Below, one piece after another: positions 1-5,529 of a stretch of DNA of 13,763 nucleotides (the stretch's first letter is position 1; every line of letters begins with the position of its first letter). Below the pieces are notes generated by a model. That model saw only the letters and a program-made list of their open reading frames with translations. It was not told where the DNA came from and did not search any database. A program made the translations under genes and the position numbers. The stretch covers positions 1 to 13,763 of the forward strand of contig JAISXM010000031.1 in NCBI GenBank assembly GCA_031270515.1. The letters are read 5' to 3'. Source of the stretch: Holosporales bacterium. Its GTDB lineage: Bacteria > Pseudomonadota > Alphaproteobacteria > BNTO01.

Positions 1-323
1 GAAAAACCATACCTCTGCAAAGATTGTGCCTTCGTTACAAGACTTCGTGACGTTTCTGTGTCTGGATTCTTTGCATTGCTGTGCGCAAACTGTATAAACA
101 TTGACATTGCGTCCTGCGCTTCTGCTGCACTAGCGAATGCAGTACAAGCATTCATAAAATCGTGAATAACCGCTGGAGGCAACGCATCAACCCGCTCTGC
201 ACCTGCATCTGCAGTAGCATGACCTTGACACGATGTTGCTGCGACAGCGCCAAAAATCGCGGATAAACATAAAGTCTTTCCGAAAAGACACTGGATAAAA
301 CGCCACACATTCCACCGTCCCAT
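1..323 (-). CDS. Exported, possibly lipid-anchored protein, C-terminus cut by window edge
   Basis: The frame is open from an ATG at 323 to the left edge (107 complete codons), so the end of the gene is missing. The N-terminus has a basic start (MGRWNVWRF), a hydrophobic segment (LCLSAIFGAVAATSC) and then a polar, Ala-rich region. This is a Sec-type signal; VAATSC could serve as a weak lipobox with Cys32 as the lipidated residue, but cleavage further on is equally possible. The mature part contains a predicted helical stretch (PPAVIHDFMNACTAFASAAE). A GGGGAT stretch about 5 nt before the ATG is a usable ribosome binding site. A promoter lies about 75 bp upstream inside a repeat. I do not recognise the family. 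A GTG-started 60-residue frame at 334-152 overlaps it in another phase but has no signal peptide and is less convincing. Confidence 0.55.
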   Translation of the reverse strand, partial: MGRWNVWRFIQCLFGKTLCLSAIFGAVAATSCQGHATADAGAERVDALPPAVIHDFMNACTAFASAAEAQDAMSMFIQFAHSNAKNPDTETSRSLVTKAQSLQRYGF

Positions 324-398
324 GACATCCCCACATGAGCTACACTCTAATGCGATCGTGTCATAACTCTGTTACTAAATCGTTAACGTTGTGACGAA

Positions 399-427
399 TT
401 TATACCTGCTCATAAAAACAATTTGAA
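399..427 (-). promoter_or_regulatory. Sigma70-like promoter facing the left-edge gene
   Basis: On the minus strand TTCAAA (427-422) and TATAAA (404-399) are separated by exactly 17 nt. The predicted start point is near 392, giving a leader of about 70 nt before the ATG at 323. The same spacing and nearly the same sequence occur in the related repeat at 13594-13622, which supports function. Confidence 0.45.
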
Positions 428-469
428 TTTTTATCCTCACCGAAGCATTGTCTTACAACGAGCTTCAAA
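401..469 (-). repeat. Dispersed palindromic repeat, copy A
   Basis: Read on the minus strand this segment matches 13551-13620 over about 70 bp with few mismatches and one indel; both end in TATG(A/G)GCAGGTATA. Copy A has its own inverted ends, CAATTTGAA and TTCAAATTG, so it can fold as a hairpin. It lacks the outer left arm seen in copies 5433-5528 and 13503-13620. That arm is replaced by the group II intron end at 482-527. In both A and the right-hand copy the repeat points its promoter at the next gene. Confidence 0.7.
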
Positions 470-481
470 TTGTTTGTTATG

Positions 482-527
482 GTCGAGTGGGCCAGAGGAG
501 TTTCACATCTCGCCTCTCACGGAACCG
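482..527 (-). mobile_element. Group II intron 3'-end remnant (domain VI)
   Basis: On the minus strand the segment begins CGGTTCC, continues GTGAGAGGC, has a GTGAAAC turn and ends CTGGCCCACTCGAC. This is the layout typical of the end of bacterial group II introns: the last bases of domain V (CGGTTC), then a domain VI hairpin and a terminal ACTCGAC. The stem pairs GAGAGGCGAG-type sequence with CTCCTCTGGCC imperfectly. The rest of domain V, domains I-IV and the reverse transcriptase are absent, so it is a deletion relic and not splicing-competent. The 3' end abuts the truncated repeat at 401-469. Recognition is from memory of domain V/VI consensus, not from a covariance search. Confidence 0.55.
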
Positions 528-601
528 CAAAGGTCTGTATAAGCAGCGGTCTGTTTCTCATAAGCAGCGGTCTGTTCCTTAAAGCCAGCGATCTGTTCCA
601 T
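503..601 (-). pseudogene. Heptad-repeat coding fragment fused to intron remnant
   Basis: From an ATG at 601 the frame reads MEQIAGF, KEQTAAY, EKQTAAY, then TDLCGSVRGEM and a stop at 503-505. The first 21 residues are three copies of a seven-residue unit typical of coiled coils. The last codons run through the group II intron remnant, so the end is not native. A GTG at 622 could add seven residues before an upstream stop at 628. No ribosome binding site is visible. I read it as the surviving piece of a larger coiled-coil gene broken by intron insertion and deletion; it might instead be non-coding. Confidence 0.3.
539..601. repeat. Three tandem 21-bp repeats
   Basis: Units at 539-559, 560-580 and 581-601 share the core AAGCAGCGGTCTGTT, the third being more diverged. 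The period is a multiple of three and encodes the heptad described for 503-601 on the minus strand. Confidence 0.8.
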
Positions 602-830
602 TAGTGATTCAATGCTTGCCACGAACTACGCCGCATCTTTAAACTAAGCCAGCACAATTCATATCACAAACGTTTAAATTTGCAAAATGCCCGGGGGGGA
701 CTGAGCAGTAACCAAAAAGGTTGTCCGTTCGTTGTTTCGGTGACCGCGGTCCCCCATAAAAACCCTTTTTTGCGAATCACCCCTGTTTTTGCTAATATCG
801 GCCGGGGGAAGTTTATTATATTTACTGCAC
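602..830. other. Gene-free stretch upstream of potD, open in several frames
   Basis: No convincing gene is visible. From about 664 to 930 both strands are open in more than one frame, with poly-G/poly-C runs at 690-697, 751-755 and 804-808, and a perfect 10-bp palindrome GACCGCGGTC at 742-751. A GGGGGAAG at 804-811 resembles a ribosome binding site but lies 19 nt before the TTG chosen for potD. The region could be a decayed gene or a structured leader; the sequence alone does not decide. Confidence 0.3.
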
Positions 831-2009
831 TTGTTAAAGTCTCGTTTAAAAAAAGCAGCCTGGGCTGCATTTGCGATATTTGCCGGGGCGCTCATTGTAA
901 TTAAGCCCATAAAAGGCCGCCCCTGCGTCAATATCTACTGCTGGTATGGCGCGCTACCGCAGAGCGTCATCGAGCAATTTGAAGCCGAAACCGGCATTCA
1001 CGTGCACTATGACGTGTTTGACAACAACGAAATGCTCGAAGCGAAATTGCTCGCCAGCAACTCCGGGTATGACGTTGTTATGCCCACAATCACTCCGTAT
1101 GGCGCCCGACAACTGCACCTACGCATTTATCATAAATTGGACAAATCAAAGCTTCCCGCGCTGCGTCAAATAGATCCCGTTTTACAAGATAAAATCAAAG
1201 ACATCGACGCCGACATGGACTACTTGCTGCCGTATTATTGGGGGACAACAGGTATTGCATTTGACGAAGACCGTTTAAACGCAATTATTCCAGATATCCC
1301 AAAAGACGACACGCAATTATTATTTGATATAAATGTGGTAAAAAAAATCAGCCCATACGGCATAAGCCTCCTCCAGGAACCAGTCGACGTCTTCCCTTGC
1401 TTTCTGGAGTACCTTGGCAAAAACCGCAACAGCCGCTCCCTGGAGGACCTGTGGTACGCATCCCAGCGCCTAGCAGAAGTGAGCCAGTACATCCGCCGCT
1501 TTTCGTCCTCCCGCTTTGTGATCGACCTGGTCCTGGGCGACGTCTGCGTAGCACAAGCGTGGTCGGGCGAAGCGTTGCGCGCCATAGACGACGCACGCAA
1601 AATCGGACGCCACATTCGCTACATCATCCCCAAAAACGGCGGAGACATTTGGATCGACGCAATCGCCATCCCAATTGGGGCGCCGCATGTGAATAATGCA
1701 CATGCGTTTATTAATTTTTTGCTGCGTCCAGATATTAGTGCGCAAATAACAAATCAAACGCAAATAGCGACGATGGTGGCCGAGGCAAAGCCGTTAATTA
1801 AGAAAGAAATTCTAACTAATACGCTCATTTTCCCCACGCACGACACGCTCAAAAGTTTGCAAATTTCGCCTGTATTTACAGGGCAAGCCGCCGAAGCATA
1901 CGAGCGCATCAGGATGCGTATGTGGGCTCAGATAAAGATGCTGCGCCCAATGGACAGGGATTATTTTGATACAATCGTGCAAAAACAATGCGCGCGCACC
2001 AGGAAGTAA
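831..2009 (+). CDS. potD: Spermidine/putrescine-binding periplasmic protein (PotD/PotF type)
   Basis: Substrate-binding component of a polyamine ABC importer, acting in the periplasm. From the TTG at 831 the product is 392 residues: a basic start (KSRLKK), a hydrophobic segment (AWAAFAIFAGALIVI) and then the mature fold. Family hallmarks in order: NIYCWYG (first binding-site Trp), IEQFEAETGI, YDVVMP, LDKSKLP, LLPYYWGTTGIA, AQAWSGEA (second Trp), GGDIWIDAIAIP (Trp and Asp that bind the amine in E. coli PotD) and INFLLRPD. The positions of the acidic residues near TDDAREVF in PotD are filled by QEPVDVF. The start is uncertain: an in-frame TTG at 789 would add 14 residues, and neither has a well-spaced ribosome binding site. 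potC follows after 10 nt, so the two form an operon. No potA or potB is present in the window. Confidence 0.88.
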   Translation: MLKSRLKKAAWAAFAIFAGALIVIKPIKGRPCVNIYCWYGALPQSVIEQFEAETGIHVHYDVFDNNEMLEAKLLASNSGYDVVMPTITPYGARQLHLRIYHKLDKSKLPALRQIDPVLQDKIKDIDADMDYLLPYYWGTTGIAFDEDRLNAIIPDIPKDDTQLLFDINVVKKISPYGISLLQEPVDVFPCFLEYLGKNRNSRSLEDLWYASQRLAEVSQYIRRFSSSRFVIDLVLGDVCVAQAWSGEALRAIDDARKIGRHIRYIIPKNGGDIWIDAIAIPIGAPHVNNAHAFINFLLRPDISAQITNQTQIATMVAEAKPLIKKEILTNTLIFPTHDTLKSLQISPVFTGQAAEAYERIRMRMWAQIKMLRPMDRDYFDTIVQKQCARTRK

Positions 2010-2019
2010 AAGAGGCGAT

Positions 2020-2826
2020 ATGTTAAAAAAGAAACCACCATTTATACTCGTATTCGGATACGCATTCTTGTATATACCCATCCTATTCCTTATTGTGTTT
2101 TCATTTAACAAATCCATATTTCCCGGGGTGTGGGTCGGCTTCTCGCTCAAGTGGTACAGGGAGCTTTTCAGCAACACCGTCCTGTGGCAAACCGTAAAAA
2201 CCAGCGTCCAAATTGCCGCCATATCTGCCACTGGGGCCGTCATATTGGGCACACTTGGGGCGCTCGCCTTGAATCGCTTAGGCAACTTCCGGGGGCGCAC
2301 GTTGTTTTCCATGTTGTCGTCGGCGCCGTTGGTCATGCCCGAAATCATCTTGGGCATATCTCTGCTGTTGATGTTCGTCATGGGCGAGCGGCTGCTAGGA
2401 ATCCCGTCAAAGCGCGGCGTGGCAACAGTAACGATAGCCCACATAACGTTGGCGATGTCGTACGTGATCTTGATCGTGCAATCGCGCTTGAGCGACTTCG
2501 ACATGTCGCTCGAAGAAGCTGCACTCGACCTAGGGGCGCGCCCATTTCAAGCGGTCATATCCGTCACGCTGCCCATCATAGCGCCGGCAATATTGGCGTC
2601 GTGGCTGTTGTCGTTCGCGCTGTCTTTGGACGACGTTGTCATCGCGAGCTTCCTCACGGGGGCCCAAGCGACGACGTTGCCTATCTTGATATTCTCCAGC
2701 GTAAAACTGGGCATCACGCCGGAAATTAATGCGCTGGCAACGATATTGGTCGGCGCAATGAGCTTGATCATTACGGCAATTGGGTTTGTGCTGTATCGTA
2801 GGAATACAATGACGCGCCGTACTTGA
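2020..2826 (+). CDS. potC: Spermidine/putrescine ABC transporter permease (PotC type)
   Basis: Inner-membrane permease of the polyamine importer, 268 residues, close to the usual length. The ATG at 2020 follows an AGAGGCG ribosome binding site and lies 10 nt after the potD stop. Six hydrophobic helices are visible, starting with FILVFGYAFLYIPILFLIVF. The cytoplasmic EAA loop that contacts the ATPase is clear: EEAALDLGARPFQAV followed by VTLPIIAP. The C-terminal half carries the PotC signature LSLDDVVIASFLTG and later KLGITPEINALATIL. A complete importer also needs PotA (ATPase) and PotB (second permease); neither is adjacent, so they must be encoded elsewhere or the system is incomplete. Family assignment is secure; the PotC rather than PotI label is the best fit. 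Confidence 0.93.
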   Translation: MLKKKPPFILVFGYAFLYIPILFLIVFSFNKSIFPGVWVGFSLKWYRELFSNTVLWQTVKTSVQIAAISATGAVILGTLGALALNRLGNFRGRTLFSMLSSAPLVMPEIILGISLLLMFVMGERLLGIPSKRGVATVTIAHITLAMSYVILIVQSRLSDFDMSLEEAALDLGARPFQAVISVTLPIIAPAILASWLLSFALSLDDVVIASFLTGAQATTLPILIFSSVKLGITPEINALATILVGAMSLIITAIGFVLYRRNTMTRRT

Positions 2827-2869
2827 TATATATCAGGTCCCGTGCGTCAAAATAAGGAGGCTTTAGGAT

Positions 2870-2913
2870 CACGAGAGTAGACAGTAGCGGTAACGCTACT
2901 GTCTACTCTCGTG
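2870..2913 (+). terminator. Perfect 20-bp hairpin after potC
   Basis: CACGAGAGTAGACAGTAGCG (2870-2889) is followed by GTAA (2890-2893) and its exact complement (2894-2913). GUAA is a GNRA tetraloop in RNA, so the stem would be very stable. It lies 43 bp after potC, where a terminator is expected, but no T-tract follows on either strand. It may instead protect the potDC 3' end or act as a protein site in DNA. Confidence 0.5.
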
Positions 2914-2933
2914 CACACCATAGAATAAAATGA

Positions 2934-2963
2934 TTGACATTATGCTTTTTGATTTGTTATTCT
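2934..2963 (+). promoter_or_regulatory. Sigma70-like promoter of the 796-residue exported protein
   Basis: TTGACA at 2934-2939, 18-nt spacer, TATTCT at 2958-2963. The predicted start near 2970 gives a leader of about 30 nt to the ATG at 3002. The hairpin upstream separates it from potDC. Confidence 0.55.
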
Positions 2964-3001
2964 CGTGAATACATTGAATCGCAATCTAGGTAAGTGTAGA
3001 T

Positions 3002-5392
3002 ATGATATATAATAAAAAAATGAAATGGGTGCTCGTTGGAATTCTGACTAGCTTGAATACAAATTTAAACGCGTCTATAGCTATTTGCAGCCCGCATCCT
3101 ATGAGATATGCTCGTCCAGACAATGTGTTACCCACGATTTACGGACAAATAGGTATCATTAACTATAGTGAAGATCTACCGCCGTATACAGAGTATTTTG
3201 ATTTATTGCCGCATGATGACTCTGTTCCCAAAATTACAAATCCTGTATTAAATGAATTTAATTTACTCTTTGAATACCCCAAAATATGCGGAGATAAAGA
3301 TGTTAAACAACTGCCTGCAGGTGTTAAAGCACAACTTGATATGTTCTCGCGCCAAGAATTACCTGCGACTCAAATAATGGTGCTGTCTAGTGGTGTGTTT
3401 AATGTTATACGGAATGGTCTGAGTTGGCTAAATATAGAAAGATACCTGTGTGAAAGACTGATAAAGGACGGTGTTTGCGGTGCTGATAATCCGGTAAAAA
3501 CATTGAGGACAGGTGTCTCATCGTATATCAGCGAATGGTTGGATACGGAGTTGTCTCCTTTTGCCGATTCAGTCGTGCTGAGTATGCATTACCGACGACC
3601 ATTATCACCTTATGACGCAGAGCTAATAGCCATGAAGTTTTACCAAGCGAGTGTTTGTGCCCGTCAGATTGAAGACTGGTTACAAGCAATCTATATTAAC
3701 AATACTACTAATCCACGCGTAAAGATGAGCGCCTCTTCTATAAGTCGCATGTATGACTATTATGCTAAAACGATACGTGATGTGTATAATTCCATATCCG
3801 AAAATGATCCCTTGCGGTCAAAAGTATTCATGCCTCTATATTTGCGCTCTGTTCCTAACCATGTCGATGGGCCAGATATGCATACGGCACGTCAGTATGT
3901 GTGGAGTGTTTTCCTACAAGAGGATTGTCCGCAAATGTTGCAACAAGGGTGGAAATGGCCTGATGTGCCACAAACATGGCAAGCTGGATGGGATGTAATC
4001 TGGTGTATCGAGTTTGATAAAGCACTACGCTCATTTAGGCCAGTCGTGCAACAGCACGAAAGACAATATTCCATACTGCAGTCGTGGTGGTATGAAATTA
4101 GGGACGTATTGCCGATGGTATGTCCGTCAGAATTGCTGGAAATGGCCGAAGATTTGCTATGGAACGCGCCTCTGAGCGGAGAAGGCATGCCTGTGAAGCA
4201 AATTGTGTCTCGGGCCTGGATACAAGCATGGCAGCAAATGTGTAATAAGGCTCAGACCATAGATAGAAATGCATCTCGTCAATATATGCAGTCATATATA
4301 GAGCGTTTGCTAGAGCAAAGTCGTGCAACGCAAGATTGTCCTACGAGTACGAACTATCCTGATCATTTCATCGAATATTATTTACACTTTGAAGACCCCG
4401 TTATATACGGAGATAAAGCTGTTCAGCAGCTGCCTCTAGATGTTAAAGAAATGCTAGATCTGTTTTTGCGCAAGAGATTGCCTGATGATAAAGTAGAGTC
4501 TTTGGCTAGTGGTATATTTAATGCGATGCTTGTAAATGGTCAGGTTTGGCTAGGGATAGAAAGATATATGGTAGAAAAAATCGTAAAGAGAGGGGACTAT
4601 TTCTATCATGATTTTTATGATTATGTAAAAAAATTAGTTTTGCATGTTACACCGTACGTTGGCGAGTGGTTTTTGTCGGAGGTGTCTCAGTTCGCCCCCT
4701 CAGTTTTGCAGTGTCTTTGTGATCAACAACCATTACCACGTGATATAGCAGAATCAATCGCAATAAAGGATTTTCAAGCGGCTACGTGCTATAATTGCTA
4801 TAGTATTAAAGAATGGATACATACAACCTATACTCACATTAGCGACGATAGTGTACGTGATATATGTGCAAATGGTGTTCAACGGATCGTTACGCAGCTA
4901 TGTGATCTGCATAATAGTCTCTACAAACAGGATCTTTTTCAGTCACAATCATTCATTCCTATGTTTGCGCGCCACTACCCTTCAAGCTCTGAGCCATCTA
5001 AGCGTGCGGCACGTCCTGGCGTATGGTGTGACTTCCTACTGGAGGACTGTCCGCAAATGTTGCAACAAAGGTGGAAATGGCCTAATGTGCCACAAACATG
5101 GCCAGCTGACTGGAAGGTAATATGGTATCAAAATTTTTTACAATTATTATGCTCATTGGAACCAAAAGTACGACAGGCTGACATCCCATATGCTCTCCAA
5201 CAGTTATGGGGTGAACATGTTATGGAGATGTTGCCGATAACATGTCCGCCAGATTTGATGAATGCGCAATCTAAACTCAACTTGCAGTCGAGAGGACCTG
5301 CCATAGCATGCATGCAAGCGCCAATTGTGTATCAGGCCTGGATACAAGCTTGGAAGCAGACGTGTGATCAGCTTTGTCATACGCCTGAATGA
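3002..5392 (+). CDS. Exported protein with two internal repeats, unknown function
   Basis: 796 residues. The N-terminus (NKKMKWVLVGILTSLNTNLNA) is a Sec signal peptide with likely cleavage near residue 24, so the product leaves the cytoplasm. An internal ATG at residue 7 is an alternative start. The mature part is two copies of a ~330-residue unit offset by 373-374 residues: about 84-415 and 456-788. Matching landmarks are ICGDKDVKQLP / IYGDKAVQQLP (95, 468), WLNIERY / WLGIERY (142, 516), EDCPQMLQQ...WKWP (307, 681), MVCPSEL / ITCPPDL (372, 746) and AWIQAWQQMC / AWIQAWKQTC (405, 779). Several Cys occur at equal places in both copies (EDCP, CP, C after QAW), consistent with disulfides. The copies are rich in aromatic residues and look helical. 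I recognise no known domain. It has its own promoter and is followed by a large palindrome, so it is probably monocistronic. Likely a surface or secreted host-interaction protein, by inference only. Confidence 0.85.
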   Translation: MIYNKKMKWVLVGILTSLNTNLNASIAICSPHPMRYARPDNVLPTIYGQIGIINYSEDLPPYTEYFDLLPHDDSVPKITNPVLNEFNLLFEYPKICGDKDVKQLPAGVKAQLDMFSRQELPATQIMVLSSGVFNVIRNGLSWLNIERYLCERLIKDGVCGADNPVKTLRTGVSSYISEWLDTELSPFADSVVLSMHYRRPLSPYDAELIAMKFYQASVCARQIEDWLQAIYINNTTNPRVKMSASSISRMYDYYAKTIRDVYNSISENDPLRSKVFMPLYLRSVPNHVDGPDMHTARQYVWSVFLQEDCPQMLQQGWKWPDVPQTWQAGWDVIWCIEFDKALRSFRPVVQQHERQYSILQSWWYEIRDVLPMVCPSELLEMAEDLLWNAPLSGEGMPVKQIVSRAWIQAWQQMCNKAQTIDRNASRQYMQSYIERLLEQSRATQDCPTSTNYPDHFIEYYLHFEDPVIYGDKAVQQLPLDVKEMLDLFLRKRLPDDKVESLASGIFNAMLVNGQVWLGIERYMVEKIVKRGDYFYHDFYDYVKKLVLHVTPYVGEWFLSEVSQFAPSVLQCLCDQQPLPRDIAESIAIKDFQAATCYNCYSIKEWIHTTYTHISDDSVRDICANGVQRIVTQLCDLHNSLYKQDLFQSQSFIPMFARHYPSSSEPSKRAARPGVWCDFLLEDCPQMLQQRWKWPNVPQTWPADWKVIWYQNFLQLLCSLEPKVRQADIPYALQQLWGEHVMEMLPITCPPDLMNAQSKLNLQSRGPAIACMQAPIVYQAWIQAWKQTCDQLCHTPE

Positions 5393-5432
5393 TGTGGCGG
5401 GACGTTCCAATCAACACCATTTGACTGGGGTA

Positions 5433-5528
5433 TATAGTTAAACACTATAAAAACTCGGCACCGCCTTTGCTTCATTCACAATGTTTCTAAAGCAATGCGC
5501 TGCTAGGTTTTTATAGTGTTTAGCTATA
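5433..5528. repeat. MITE-like palindromic element, copy B, between convergent genes
   Basis: Arms at 5433-5454 and 5507-5528 are inverted repeats of 22 bp with a single mismatch, sharing TAAACACTATAAAAAC; 52 bp lie between them. The right arm ends 1 bp before the lnt stop codon. The arm and the adjacent GCAGCG..TTGCTTTAGAAA recur at 13503-13548. The element separates the 3' ends of the 796-residue gene and lnt, and the long stem could end transcription from both sides. No transposase gene is inside, as expected for a MITE. Confidence 0.75.
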
Positions 5529-5529
5529 G

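Noticed and set aside
539..601. Short tandem repeats as a CRISPR array
   Set aside because: The three units are directly adjacent with no spacers and encode a heptad repeat.
848..868. Minus-strand hairpin plus T7 as a functional terminator
   Set aside because: It lies inside the 5' part of potD and no minus-strand gene is upstream; kept only as an oddity in the findings.
1812..2504. 230-residue minus-strand frame over potD/potC
   Set aside because: It is antisense to two clearly recognised genes and shows no domain or signal of its own.
2854..2860. AAGGAGG as the ribosome binding site of a small gene
   Set aside because: No ATG, GTG or TTG follows at usable distance and the frames close at once.
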